Assembly: GCF_024228675.1 (NCBI RefSeq)
Contig: NZ_CP100462.1
Span: 310,001 to 374,000, forward strand
Length of the DNA: 64,000 bases
Direction of reading: 5' to 3'
Source of the DNA: Salinigranum marinum
Lineage (GTDB): Archaea; Halobacteriota; Halobacteria; Halobacteriales; Haloferacaceae
Shown: positions 24,585 through 34,536 of the stretch, piece by piece
Position numbering within the stretch: position 1 is the stretch's first letter
How the letters are laid out: every line of letters begins with the position of its first letter
Notes under the pieces: model-generated
Seen by the model: only the letters and a program-made list of their open reading frames with translations
The model's database searches: none
Told to the model about the DNA's origin: nothing
Translations under genes and position numbers: made by a program

Positions 24585-27238
24585 GTGGAACAGTCGACGT
24601 GAGCACGCTCCCACTCGTTCTCGCGGGACCACTGCTCCGGCGTGTTGAGCCGACGAGCGTCGCAGTCTGGGTCGCCTTGCGGGAGCCACGGACGCTCACT
24701 CTCACTGTCTCGGACGGAACGAACTCGGTCCTTCAGGGCAACCCCCAGACGACGGTTCAGGTCGGCGAGCATCTCCACGTCGGTGTCATCACCGCCACGA
24801 CCACCGTCAGTGGACCTCTCGACCACGGGACGGTCTACGAGTACGAGATCGCGTTCGGGAACGGACAGACGCTCTCCACCGCGAACGTGCTGACAGGCGG
24901 CCTCGAATCGATTACGTATAATGAACAGGCCGGCCCGACGTTCTCGCTGCCACCGCCGGATCCGAACGACCTCCGACTCGTCCACTCCTCGTGTCGGAAG
25001 CCACACGGCGAGGGATTCGACGCGCTGCCGGCGGTCGACAAGATGATTGAATCGACGGCCCACGATGCCACCGCGCGGCCACACCAGCTGTTCCTCACCG
25101 GCGACCAGATATACGCCGACGATGTCGCCGATTCGTTACTCGCCCATCTCATCCCGCTCGGGTCGGCACTCCTCGGTAAGACGGAACGGTTCGAGACCGC
25201 AGACGGCCAGCAGACGATCGCCGACTTGCAACCGGGACAGCGTGCGACCGTTGCCGAACGTGACTGTGGGTTCAGTTCCGGCGAATCGAAGAGTCACCTC
25301 TTCGGGCTGGCAGAGTACTACGCGATGTACCTCGCGTGTTTCTCCGAGACGACGTGGCCGACGACAGTTCCCACGCCGGAGGACGTCCTACCGGAGGAGT
25401 ACGCGACTGCGATGCGGTTCATCCGCGAACTCGGCGACCCCTCGGCGTTCACCGACCCAGATGACTGGATTGAGAACGTCGGCCACATCGGCCACGTGCG
25501 GGAGCAACTGCAGAACGCGGGTCGATATGGTGACATGGTGTCATTCAGCACCGCCGCCTCAGAACTCGAAGAGTTCGCGGAGGCGAGACAGCGTGTCGAG
25601 CAGTTCGGGGCCGACCTTCCGAACGTCCGTCGGGCGCTCGCCAACGTCCCGACGTACATGATATTCGACGACCACGAAGTGACCGACGACTGGTTTCTCA
25701 ACGGTGCTTGGACCGAGCGGGTGCTCGGGAAATCGATGGGCAAGCAGGTCATCCAGAACGGTCTCGTCTCGTACGCCGTCTGTCAGGCCTGGGGGAACAC
25801 CCCCGAGCAGTTTGCGGCCGGAACCCGTGGCCGCACGTTACTCGACACCGTGACTGTCGACGGGAGTACTGCCGACCTCGATATCGACAGGGACGGGCTC
25901 GACGCCCTCCTCGACATCCCCTCGGTCGGCGGGGAGTCGTTGACCTGGCCGGCGGACCCGCTCGAGTGGCACTACTCGCTCTCGGGAACCGCCGACGGCA
26001 ACGGCGACCTGGGCCACGAGGCACTGGTCCTGAACACCCGGACGAGGCGAGGGTTCGACCCGGACGACGGGCTGGCGCCACCGGAGATTGTCAGTGCGGC
26101 GGCGCTCCAAACACAGCTTCCGGACGCCGCCGCGACTGCGAAGGTGACCGTTGTCATCTCGGCCGTGCCGGTGTGGAACCCACCGGTCGTGGATTTCGCT
26201 CAGGACCTCGCGTATTATCTCGGTGGGGCGGAGGCGGCAGACTACGAGCACTGGCGCCTTCAGCATGCCGCGAGAGAGCGACTCATCTCACGGTTAGCCC
26301 TGCGACGTCAGGCGCTCGCTGACTCCCCAGCGAGGTCACGCGTAATCTCACTCTCGGGAGATGTCCACTACGGGTTCGGCACCCGCGTTCAGTACTGGGC
26401 AGAAAAACCGTACGAAGCAGCCGATCAAGCGGTCACTGACCTCGTTGTCGCCGCGTTCACGGCCAGTGCCGCGAAGAACCAGGACTTGAAAACCTCGCTC
26501 CTCAACTCCTTCGGCTATCAGGCCGCGTGGATACTCCTCTACCCGTTCGTCTTCCTCATCGAAGGTGCGGTTAACCTGATACCCGACGTCGACATCGACG
26601 TTCCGAAACGAGAGGCACTGCTGCTCGCATACCCCCTCGCAAAGCTCCTGGACGGGATGCCCGAAGAGGTCGTCTTCGGCTGGAACGAACGCCCGGAGCA
26701 ACTCCGGCGATTTCTGCGTACGACTACCGAGGACCCCACGACGACACAGTTTAGCATGGATATCGGGACGTGGGAACTCGCACCAGCTCCGGAGCCCGAC
26801 TGGCGCTACCGGGTCGATTACGTCGATGGCGCGACGTACTACGACGAGAGCGAGACGCCGGAGACCGGTGTTGATGACTTTGCGATTCCGGAACACGACG
26901 GCACGGACCCACAGACCCGCGAGAAGGCGATGGCGACCTACTACGAAGCGGTCGACTGGTGGCGGCAGTGGGTGTACAACGAGGACCCCGGGCCATCGGA
27001 CCGGAGCGGCGAGTACGGTCACGGCGCCGAGATTGTCGGCGTGAACAACGTCGGCGAGATCGTCTTCGAGTGGGGGACGACAGACAAGCGGGCGATTCAG
27101 GCGCTCTGGTGGCGACTCGCGAACGACGAGGACCCTGACAAGCCCTTCCCATTCCCGTTCCCGCTGAGCAAGTACGTCGTCTCGCTCGAATACGACGATA
27201 GCGACCACCCGCGGCCGACGGCAGTGGTGGAGTCGTGA
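24581..27238 (+). CDS. PhoD-like metallophosphatase, first large gene of the giant operon
   Basis: An 885-residue protein. Residues about 10-110 form a fibronectin-like N-terminal domain (GPLLRRVEPTSVAVWVALRE) typical of PhoD-like enzymes. The catalytic domain follows: LVHSSCRKPHGEG near 135, LTGDQIYADDVADS near 172-185, IFDDHEVTDDW at about 361-371 and SLSGDVHYGFGTR at about 591-602. The metal ligands of the family appear present. Unlike typical PhoD proteins there is no Tat or other signal peptide, so it is probably cytoplasmic. One hydrophobic stretch near 660-680 (AAWILLYPFVFLIEGAVNLI) might touch a membrane. It overlaps the next gene by 4 bp. Confidence 0.8.
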   Translation: MSGTVDVSTLPLVLAGPLLRRVEPTSVAVWVALREPRTLTLTVSDGTNSVLQGNPQTTVQVGEHLHVGVITATTTVSGPLDHGTVYEYEIAFGNGQTLSTANVLTGGLESITYNEQAGPTFSLPPPDPNDLRLVHSSCRKPHGEGFDALPAVDKMIESTAHDATARPHQLFLTGDQIYADDVADSLLAHLIPLGSALLGKTERFETADGQQTIADLQPGQRATVAERDCGFSSGESKSHLFGLAEYYAMYLACFSETTWPTTVPTPEDVLPEEYATAMRFIRELGDPSAFTDPDDWIENVGHIGHVREQLQNAGRYGDMVSFSTAASELEEFAEARQRVEQFGADLPNVRRALANVPTYMIFDDHEVTDDWFLNGAWTERVLGKSMGKQVIQNGLVSYAVCQAWGNTPEQFAAGTRGRTLLDTVTVDGSTADLDIDRDGLDALLDIPSVGGESLTWPADPLEWHYSLSGTADGNGDLGHEALVLNTRTRRGFDPDDGLAPPEIVSAAALQTQLPDAAATAKVTVVISAVPVWNPPVVDFAQDLAYYLGGAEAADYEHWRLQHAARERLISRLALRRQALADSPARSRVISLSGDVHYGFGTRVQYWAEKPYEAADQAVTDLVVAAFTASAAKNQDLKTSLLNSFGYQAAWILLYPFVFLIEGAVNLIPDVDIDVPKREALLLAYPLAKLLDGMPEEVVFGWNERPEQLRRFLRTTTEDPTTTQFSMDIGTWELAPAPEPDWRYRVDYVDGATYYDESETPETGVDDFAIPEHDGTDPQTREKAMATYYEAVDWWRQWVYNEDPGPSDRSGEYGHGAEIVGVNNVGEIVFEWGTTDKRAIQALWWRLANDEDPDKPFPFPFPLSKYVVSLEYDDSDHPRPTAVVES

Positions 27239-30200
27239 GTCCCGAGACAACGGCCCTCGAGGAGTTCCTCGCGCCGCTCAAACAGGCCATCGAGAGCGAA
27301 CACGCACGCCATCGACTGTTCGGGACTATCGGCTGGGATGTCGAGGCGCTCCCGCAAGCGACAGTCGTGGAGGCGCTCGAGGCGGTCGTGACGGCCGCCG
27401 AGGACCTCGCCGGGTTCATCGAGGACCCACCGGATTCGCTCGGGGAGTTCCTCGACGCGCTTGAGGCGGCGTCGACGCTCGTCGACGCGATGGCCGGTCT
27501 GGAGGAGGCGCTCGACGACACTGCGGGCGTCCCCGTGGAGATATACGCGGCTTTCGGCGAAGACCTCTTCACCCTCCTCGTCGTCGGCTTCCTCCGGACA
27601 CACCACCCTGTGGCGCTCCAGGTGGCCACGTTCCTGACGCTTCTCCGGCCCGCGACGCCGGCGACCCGCCCGACGCTCACGCTCGACGATGGGACCGTCG
27701 TCCGGTACGCCTCACCCGCTCTCGATTTCGACTTCGGCCACGTCGTCGACCTCCTCACCGACCCCGTAGACACGCTCAAAGCCGAGTACGGACTCACCGG
27801 GTCACTGGACGAACCCGACCTGCGAGAGCGACTCACCGAGGAGATACTTCCGATGCTCACCGCACTGTTCTACGCGACGGGGATGCCGGTCGAGTACGGC
27901 CCCGGATCGACTACCGAGGACCTCGAGCTCCCGTTCGCCGACCGTGGGACGGACCTGGGCTGGGTTCGTGTCCGGTTCGAGGCCGGTGAGGCCGAGTTCT
28001 CTGTTCGCGTCCACGTCCTCTTCGACGACGCCGACGGAGTCACGCTCGTGGTCGTTCCGAACGGGAGTACCGACGTCCCGATGCAGGTCGGACGGTGGGC
28101 GTTCACCATCGCGGCCGATTCGGACGGCGGAGCGCTCGCCATCGATACGGGAGGCGGCTCCGACGCCGTCACGTTCGACGGTGCCGACGGTCATCTGAAC
28201 GTCTCGCTCACCGCCGTCAGACTCCCTGACGACTCCGGTGCCGCGTTCCGTGTCGGTGGTCGTGAGGGGACGCGACTGGAGGTTGGCCGTCTCGAAGTCG
28301 ACGGCACCGCCGACATCAGCTCGACACAGGAGTACGGTGTCATGGCCCGTGCACGGGAGTCGACGTTCGCGCTCGAACCCGGTGACGGCGACAGTTTCCT
28401 GCGCAAGGTGTTCCCGGAGGGAATGGCGACTGACTTCGACCTCGGCCTCGGCTGGTCGACGAGTCGCGGTGTCCATCTGGAGGGGAGCGGCGCCTTAGAG
28501 TTAGAGCTCCCACTACACGTCTCGCTTGGGGAGTTCCTGTCGATGGACGGGCTGTCCGTCGGTGTGCTGCCCGGCGGGACCGGCGAGACCGACCCAGGCA
28601 CTGACGGTCGGCGGGTGCCTGTCTACATTGGGACGACGGCGAGCGCCCAACTGGGTCCCATCGCGGCGACAATCGAAGGGGTCGGGCTCGAGGTATCGCT
28701 CTCGTTCCCCGAGGACGGGGACGGAAACCTCGGGCCTATCCACGCGGACATCGGATTCAAACCACCCAACGGGGTCGGCCTCGCGGTCGATGCGAGTGCC
28801 GTCGTCGGCGGAGGGTATCTCTACTTCGACCACGAACAGCAACGGTACGCTGGCGTTCTGACGCTCACCGTCGGGAGTCTCACCCTCAATGCCGTCGGGC
28901 TCTTGACGACGCAGCTCCCGGACGGCTCGGATGGGTTCTCCCTGCTGATCATCATCACCGGTGAGTTCCCACCACTGCAGCTCGGATTCGGGTTCACGCT
29001 GAACGCAGTTGGCGGACTCTTAGGGATCAATCGCGGAGCGCGTGTCGACCCACTCCGTGCTGGTGTGAAGGACAACAGCATCAAGTCGGTGCTGTTCCCT
29101 GACGACCCGATTCGGAACGCCCCGACGCTCATCAGCGACCTCCGTCGGTTCTTCCCACCCACACCGGACCAGCACGTCTTCGGCCCGATGGCCGAGCTTG
29201 GGTGGGGGACGCCGACCATCGTTCGCGCCCAGCTCGGGCTGTTGCTCGAACTTCCGTCGCCGGTCAGGTTACTGATACTCGGTCGGATACAGGCGGCGCT
29301 CCCAACACCGGAGGCGCCGCTTCTGTTGCTCCAGATGAACGCCCTCGGCGTGATTAACTTCGATGAGGGGACGGCGTCTGTCGACGCCAGCCTGTACGAC
29401 TCTCGGGTCGTCGCCTACACCCTCACCGGCGACATGGCGATGCGGACCAACTGGGGTGACGACCCCGGGTTCGGGCTGGCTGTCGGCGGGTTCCACCCGA
29501 AGTTCCAGCCGCCACCGGAGTTTCCCCCGCTCGCACGGGTGGCTGTCGCGTTGGCGAGCGGCGACAACCCACGACTCCGGATGGAAGGCTACTTCGCACT
29601 GACGAGCAACACCGTCCAGGTCGGTGCGGCAGTCGACGCCTACGCCAAGGCCGCCGGGTTCTCGGTCAGCGGCCATCTCGGCTTCGACGCCCTCTTCCAG
29701 TTCGACCCGTTCAGATTCCTAATCGATTTCGCTGCCCACGTCAGGGTTCGGGGGATGGGGCTCTCGCTCGGGCTCGGCCTTGAAGGCTCGCTCGAAGGCC
29801 CGTCCCCATGGCGAGTCAAGGGGAAGGCGTACATCGACCTCTTCCTCTTCAGCGCGACCGTCAAAGTGAACGCGACCATCGGCAGCGCGGCGTCGTCGCC
29901 CGGTATCCCCCCGGCGGAGGTGTTCACCGAGTTCCGTGCCGCACTCAGCGAGCCGGGCAACTGGAGTGCACAGCTCCCCCGCGGCGGTGACTCACTCGTC
30001 ACGCTCCGCGAGGTTGCGGCCGAGGAGACGCAGCTGTTGGCCCATCCGCTTGGCGACATCGAGGTGGTCCAGCGGGTGGTGCCGCTCGACGTCGCTATCG
30101 AGCGATACGGAAACGCCGAGCCCGCCGACTACGATACGTTCCGTGTCGGCGATATCACCGTTGCCGGCCAGACAATCGACGACGAGCGTCACGAACTCGA

Positions 30201-30738
30201 CGCTCAGTTCGCCCCCGCACAGTTCTTCGACATGACCAACGCCGAGAAGCTCTCTGCGCCATCGTTCGAGCGGTTCGCGGCCGGTTATCGGGTGAGCACC
30301 GGCGCGCTGGCGTTCGGTGGGAAACCGACCGCGACGAACGAGTCGCTCGGTGACCAAATCGTCGAAGCGACCCTCGAGTACGAGAGCGTCTACGTCGACG
30401 AAGAGGAGAACGACGTCCCGTTCTACACGTTCATCTCACCTCGCGTCGTGACCGCACTCAGCGAGGTGAGTGCCGTCGCCACGAGCGACGCTCGGACGAC
30501 AGGGTCGGTGAAGTTCACCGGGGGGACGAGCGATGCGGTCTCCGTTGAGGACACTGGCTACACCGTCGTCACAACCGACTCGTTCGAACACGTCTCCGCG
30601 ACCGGTGTCGACGCCTCGGGAACCACCTACACACAGGCGAAACAGGCGCGCGACGCGTATCTCGCCGAGATCCCTGACGCCGACGTCCAGGTCGTCACAG
30701 CACACGAACTGGCCGGGGCCGACGGAGGTGGCTCGTGA
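27235..30738 (+). CDS. DUF6603-type large beta-rich protein of the giant operon
   Basis: A 1167-residue protein from a GTG start that overlaps the previous stop by 4 bp. An alpha-helical N-terminal part (residues about 1-190) is followed by long beta-strand-rich sequence with alternating hydrophobic residues. The conserved block GFGFTLNAVGGLLGINRGAR (about 585-604), then ELGWGTPTIVRAQLGLLLEL and ILGRIQAALPTPEAPLLLLQ, fits DUF6603. Strands such as MGLSLGLGLEGSLEGPSPWR near 840-860 are glycine-rich, almost porin- or sheet-like. There is no signal peptide. Function unknown; structural or shell-like roles are only guesses. Confidence 0.65.
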   Translation: MSPETTALEEFLAPLKQAIESEHARHRLFGTIGWDVEALPQATVVEALEAVVTAAEDLAGFIEDPPDSLGEFLDALEAASTLVDAMAGLEEALDDTAGVPVEIYAAFGEDLFTLLVVGFLRTHHPVALQVATFLTLLRPATPATRPTLTLDDGTVVRYASPALDFDFGHVVDLLTDPVDTLKAEYGLTGSLDEPDLRERLTEEILPMLTALFYATGMPVEYGPGSTTEDLELPFADRGTDLGWVRVRFEAGEAEFSVRVHVLFDDADGVTLVVVPNGSTDVPMQVGRWAFTIAADSDGGALAIDTGGGSDAVTFDGADGHLNVSLTAVRLPDDSGAAFRVGGREGTRLEVGRLEVDGTADISSTQEYGVMARARESTFALEPGDGDSFLRKVFPEGMATDFDLGLGWSTSRGVHLEGSGALELELPLHVSLGEFLSMDGLSVGVLPGGTGETDPGTDGRRVPVYIGTTASAQLGPIAATIEGVGLEVSLSFPEDGDGNLGPIHADIGFKPPNGVGLAVDASAVVGGGYLYFDHEQQRYAGVLTLTVGSLTLNAVGLLTTQLPDGSDGFSLLIIITGEFPPLQLGFGFTLNAVGGLLGINRGARVDPLRAGVKDNSIKSVLFPDDPIRNAPTLISDLRRFFPPTPDQHVFGPMAELGWGTPTIVRAQLGLLLELPSPVRLLILGRIQAALPTPEAPLLLLQMNALGVINFDEGTASVDASLYDSRVVAYTLTGDMAMRTNWGDDPGFGLAVGGFHPKFQPPPEFPPLARVAVALASGDNPRLRMEGYFALTSNTVQVGAAVDAYAKAAGFSVSGHLGFDALFQFDPFRFLIDFAAHVRVRGMGLSLGLGLEGSLEGPSPWRVKGKAYIDLFLFSATVKVNATIGSAASSPGIPPAEVFTEFRAALSEPGNWSAQLPRGGDSLVTLREVAAEETQLLAHPLGDIEVVQRVVPLDVAIERYGNAEPADYDTFRVGDITVAGQTIDDERHELDAQFAPAQFFDMTNAEKLSAPSFERFAAGYRVSTGALAFGGKPTATNESLGDQIVEATLEYESVYVDEEENDVPFYTFISPRVVTALSEVSAVATSDARTTGSVKFTGGTSDAVSVEDTGYTVVTTDSFEHVSATGVDASGTTYTQAKQARDAYLAEIPDADVQVVTAHELAGADGGGS

Positions 30739-33700
30739 GCCAGCGAGCCGAGTACCGGTTCGTCCCCTGGCTTCGACGCGGGTTCATCCCGTCGACGACG
30801 GACCCGCTCGATGGCCCGATAGCGGATCCGAGTCAGTTTGCCGTCCGTCTGACACCGGAGGCAGAGCGCAACGGGACCACGAGTCCTGAGACCCCGGAAA
30901 CGGTCGACATCCGGATGTACGGCCCGGGAGACGTGCTCGGCTTCGACCATCGACAGGTCGTGCGAACCGAGCCTGAACCGCAGACACCGGAGTTCACCCC
31001 GAACTACTTCCCGATGGTCGAGTTCGACACGCCGACGCTTCCGTGGCTGTTCAGCCCGGCCAAGGCGACGGCCGAGGGGAAGCTCCGCCCCTGGATGACG
31101 CTCGTCGTCGTTCGCGAGCAGGACGGCGTCTCCCTGACGACTGGGACTCGGCGTGAGACACCCGTACTCGAAATCGCGGGTGACGCCGACCCCGCCGCGG
31201 AACTGCCGGACCTCTCGGAGTCGTGGGCGTGGGCGCACGTCCAGGTCGTCGGCGACCCGAGTTCGGGCGCAACTGAGGCGACCTGGTTGACCGACGAGCT
31301 AGCGCGTGACTCCGTCAGGACGCTCTCCAGGCTGGTCGCCCCACGCCGGCTCCAACCGGACACGTCGTACCTCGCGTGCGTCGTCCCGACGTTCGAACCG
31401 GGACGACGCGCGGGCCTCGGCCTGGAGCCGTATCCGAACACGGGCGACGACGAGACGGAAACCGGTTCCGTCACCCCGGCGTGGGAGATAGACGCTGCCC
31501 CCTCGTCCATCCAGCTTCCCGTCTACTTCTCCTGGCGGTTCTCGACCGGGCCAGCGGGGGATTTCGAGGCGCTCGTCCGTCGCCTCGACGCGGAACAGCT
31601 GACGTCAGTCGGCTTCCGCGACATCGATGCCACCGACCCCGGGCCCCCGGAGCTGTTCGATTACAGCCCGACAGACGTCCGAGTCGAGGGCGCGCTGCGA
31701 GCGATTGGTCTCGATCAGGTTCCCTACCCGAGTCAGAACCGCAGCGACCTGGCTGGCATCCTCGGTCAGGTCGACGAGTCGGCGACCCCTCCGACGTTCG
31801 GCCCGCCGGTGTACGGGGAGAGACACGCCGGTGTTCCGTTACCGTCCGTCGACGCGCGGACCGACGCCGGTGCGGTTCCGTGGCTTCGGGAACTGAACGT
31901 CGACCCGAGACACCGAATCGCCGGCGGCTACGGGACGCAGGTGGTCCAGCACGAACAGGAGGCGCTGATGCGGTCGGCCTGGGAGCAAGTGGGTGACGTC
32001 AGACGGGCGAACGAACTGCTCGCCCGGGCACAGTTGGCCCGCGCGGCGTCGGCCGGAATCCACGACGACCTCACGGCACTGTCACCGGCTGACTTGCTGA
32101 CGGTCACCGGCCCGATGCACGCTCGCGTCAGCGACGAGGAGACGGTCCACGCGACTGTCGAGGCGAGCCGTGTCCCCCGCGGCGTGCTCTCGCTCTCGTT
32201 CCGCCGACTATCACGGCCTGGTGGCCCCCTTGGGAAGCGACTTCGACGAGCCGCAGGCGGAACGAACCCGCTTGCTCCGGCGTCGGTACTCGAAACCTTC
32301 GACCGGCCCGACGACCATCCAGGAGGCCCCTTCCTCGTCGAGTCGGAGAGCCCGCCGAATGGGACCGTCGTCATCGAACCTGGAACCAAGCGGCGCCCGG
32401 AGGTCACGGAACTCTGTACGGCTCTCGGCGACGCCATCTCCAAATCGGGCGGCCCCTGGCCACCGGCGTGGGCCCCAGAGCTCGAGGGACGTGACTTGCG
32501 TCAGAGACTAAATGGCTGGTGTGCGACTGCCGCCCGGTCGCGCGAACAGCTCCACGCGGCGCTCAAGCAACACGACACCGACAGTCTCGATAAGCGCTAC
32601 CAGGCCGTTTTCGACCGGCTCCGTGACGCTCACCGCTGTCTCTGTGAGGACGGGCTGGAAACTCTCGAGGCGGCCCTCGACGAGAGCGACCCACGAGGAG
32701 AAGTCGCTGCGCTCGCGAGACTCATCGAGTGCTATCGCGACTACGAGACGGCACTCTCGGATCTGGACTACCTGCTCACCCTGACCGAGATGCAGGAGCA
32801 GGAACCGGTCGGTGAGGCCTTCGAAGCGCTCGAAGAGGTGCTGTCGGAGCTGGCCACCCTCCTCAGACGCCGGGCACTCACGCATCTCGACGAGGACTTC
32901 TGCCAGGTTTCGCTCGACCGATTCCGAGCCGTCGAGGAGCGCCCAGATATCAAGGAGGCACGTCTCACCGCGCTCAGAAACGTCTGCCGACTGCTGTGCG
33001 GTGACGAGGAGTCGGGAACGCCGGGGCTCGTCGCAGAGTTGCTCGTGTGGGTGCGGTCCAGTGGGTCGTCCGCGCACCGACTCTCGAGCGTCCTGTTCCG
33101 GGAACTCGTACGGATACTCACAGTCGTGGCTGACCTGCTTTCTCGTCTCGAGGCGTCGGTTGAGACGTCGGCTGACGACGGCGAGACGCGAAACGTCGTG
33201 CGAGCGCTCCGGTCGATTTGTGCCGACCTCGAACTGCTCGTCACGTTCCTCACCGCCGTGATTGGGGCTCCGGAAGACCCCGTGGCAGCCCGACATCGGT
33301 CGATAGTCTGTGACCCACGGCCACCGTTCCCGTCGGCTAGGCCCGATGCCAGACTCGGTGACCCCACCCTTGTCGAACCACTCTCCCCGCTCGCCGACCT
33401 CGTCTCCGGGGCTACCGACCCGGAGATGACCGTGACCGCAAGAGTCGCCGGCCGAATCAACGCCGTCGACCCGGACCGAACCGACGGTGACCCCCTCGAC
33501 GTCATCATGGCCGCTCCGGAGTTCCCACAGCCGATGTACGAATCACTCCGTGACCTTGACGTCGAACACTTCCTCCCAGGGGTGGCTGACGTGCCACCTG
33601 ACAGCATCGGCCTCCTGGAGACCAACCCCGAGTTCGTCGCGGCACACCTCGTTGGGCTGAACCACGAGATGGCCCGCGAACTCAACTGGCGAGAGTACCC

Positions 33701-34424
33701 CACGGATCGGCGAGGGACTTACTTCAAGCGGTTCTGGGACCGCCGTGGCGCCGTCCCGCCCAAAACAGGAAGTGACCTCGATGACATCGACGACATCCAC
33801 ACCTGGGGTATCGGCGACGACGCAACCGCGCTCGGCGATGACCTCCTCGGTGGGGGCGAAACCAGCGACGCTGTCGTGTTGCTCCGTGGCGAGCTACTCC
33901 GTCGCTATCCGAACACCATCGTCTACGCGGTGGGCGCTGAGATGGTCGATGGTACGCGAACGCCACTTCTCTCACCGGACAGCCCGACGCCAGAACCCGG
34001 GACACAGGGCGTCCGGTATCCGGTTTTCAGAGGGACGATTGACCCGGATATCACGTTCCTGGGATTCGACCGCACGGCCGAGCAGTTCAGAGACGGAGAC
34101 GAGGATGCATCGGCGGGCTACTTTATCGTCATCGAAGAGCCCCCGGGCGAACCCCGTCTCGGCCTAGATACGGTCGTCGAGAACGGCCACGAAGACGGTC
34201 CGTTCGCGTGGGACGACCTGACGTGGACGGACGTCGCCCCCGGTGGCGACCCGGACGCGCTCTCGTACGTCCCGGTTCCGGCGACAGGCCCGCCCGGGGT
34301 CGACTCGCCCCCGATGACACCATTCGAATGGGGAAAGAACGGCGCCCACATGGCCGGGATTACCTGGCAACAGCCGTTCAGAATCGCGTTTCACGCGACT
34401 GACCTCCTCCCGGAGGACACCTGA
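30735..34424 (+). CDS. 1229-aa protein of unknown function, giant operon
   Basis: GTG start overlapping the previous stop by 4 bp. The N-terminal 450 residues are mixed alpha/beta (RFVPWLRRGFIPSTTDPLDG, ARDSVRTLSRLVAPRRLQPD). A central helical, coiled-coil-prone region spans about residues 610-830 (LARLIECYRDYETALSDLDY, VLSELATLLRRRALTHLDED). A strongly conserved-looking C-terminal part contains GLLETNPEFVAAHLVGLNHE followed by MARELNWREYPTDRRGTYF (about 958-999), then an IHTWG motif and LLRGELLRRYPNTIVYAV (about 1049-1066). No signal peptide or enzyme motif is recognised. Similar motifs are remembered from uncharacterised bacterial proteins; no search was possible. Confidence 0.6.
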   Translation: MSQRAEYRFVPWLRRGFIPSTTDPLDGPIADPSQFAVRLTPEAERNGTTSPETPETVDIRMYGPGDVLGFDHRQVVRTEPEPQTPEFTPNYFPMVEFDTPTLPWLFSPAKATAEGKLRPWMTLVVVREQDGVSLTTGTRRETPVLEIAGDADPAAELPDLSESWAWAHVQVVGDPSSGATEATWLTDELARDSVRTLSRLVAPRRLQPDTSYLACVVPTFEPGRRAGLGLEPYPNTGDDETETGSVTPAWEIDAAPSSIQLPVYFSWRFSTGPAGDFEALVRRLDAEQLTSVGFRDIDATDPGPPELFDYSPTDVRVEGALRAIGLDQVPYPSQNRSDLAGILGQVDESATPPTFGPPVYGERHAGVPLPSVDARTDAGAVPWLRELNVDPRHRIAGGYGTQVVQHEQEALMRSAWEQVGDVRRANELLARAQLARAASAGIHDDLTALSPADLLTVTGPMHARVSDEETVHATVEASRVPRGVLSLSFRRLSRPGGPLGKRLRRAAGGTNPLAPASVLETFDRPDDHPGGPFLVESESPPNGTVVIEPGTKRRPEVTELCTALGDAISKSGGPWPPAWAPELEGRDLRQRLNGWCATAARSREQLHAALKQHDTDSLDKRYQAVFDRLRDAHRCLCEDGLETLEAALDESDPRGEVAALARLIECYRDYETALSDLDYLLTLTEMQEQEPVGEAFEALEEVLSELATLLRRRALTHLDEDFCQVSLDRFRAVEERPDIKEARLTALRNVCRLLCGDEESGTPGLVAELLVWVRSSGSSAHRLSSVLFRELVRILTVVADLLSRLEASVETSADDGETRNVVRALRSICADLELLVTFLTAVIGAPEDPVAARHRSIVCDPRPPFPSARPDARLGDPTLVEPLSPLADLVSGATDPEMTVTARVAGRINAVDPDRTDGDPLDVIMAAPEFPQPMYESLRDLDVEHFLPGVADVPPDSIGLLETNPEFVAAHLVGLNHEMARELNWREYPTDRRGTYFKRFWDRRGAVPPKTGSDLDDIDDIHTWGIGDDATALGDDLLGGGETSDAVVLLRGELLRRYPNTIVYAVGAEMVDGTRTPLLSPDSPTPEPGTQGVRYPVFRGTIDPDITFLGFDRTAEQFRDGDEDASAGYFIVIEEPPGEPRLGLDTVVENGHEDGPFAWDDLTWTDVAPGGDPDALSYVPVPATGPPGVDSPPMTPFEWGKNGAHMAGITWQQPFRIAFHATDLLPEDT

Positions 34425-34425
34425 T

Positions 34426-34536
34426 ATGCAACCGACACCGACAGCAGCCACCCGATGTAACACGGCCGAACCGTCAGCAAGTCAATCGAACCGACGCGGC
34501 GGAACGATTCCTGCCGAGAACGGGAGCGCACTGTGA
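34426..34536 (+). CDS. tiny coupling ORF between the 1229-aa and 2322-aa genes (36 aa)
   Basis: The ATG at 34426, one base after the previous stop, opens a 36-codon frame (MQPTPTAATRCNTAEPSASQ, then RRGGTIPAENGSAL). Its TGA overlaps the GTG start of the 2322-aa gene by 4 bp. Without it there would be a 108-bp untranslated gap in an operon where the large genes otherwise overlap. It is either a real mini-protein or a translational bridge. Sequence composition is Thr/Ser/Pro-rich, with no recognised family. Confidence 0.4.
   Translation: MQPTPTAATRCNTAEPSASQSNRRGGTIPAENGSAL

Noticed and set aside
24446-25084. 212-codon minus-strand ORF at the start of the giant operon
   Set aside because: Antisense of the phosphatase N-terminal domain; composition typical of shadow frames.
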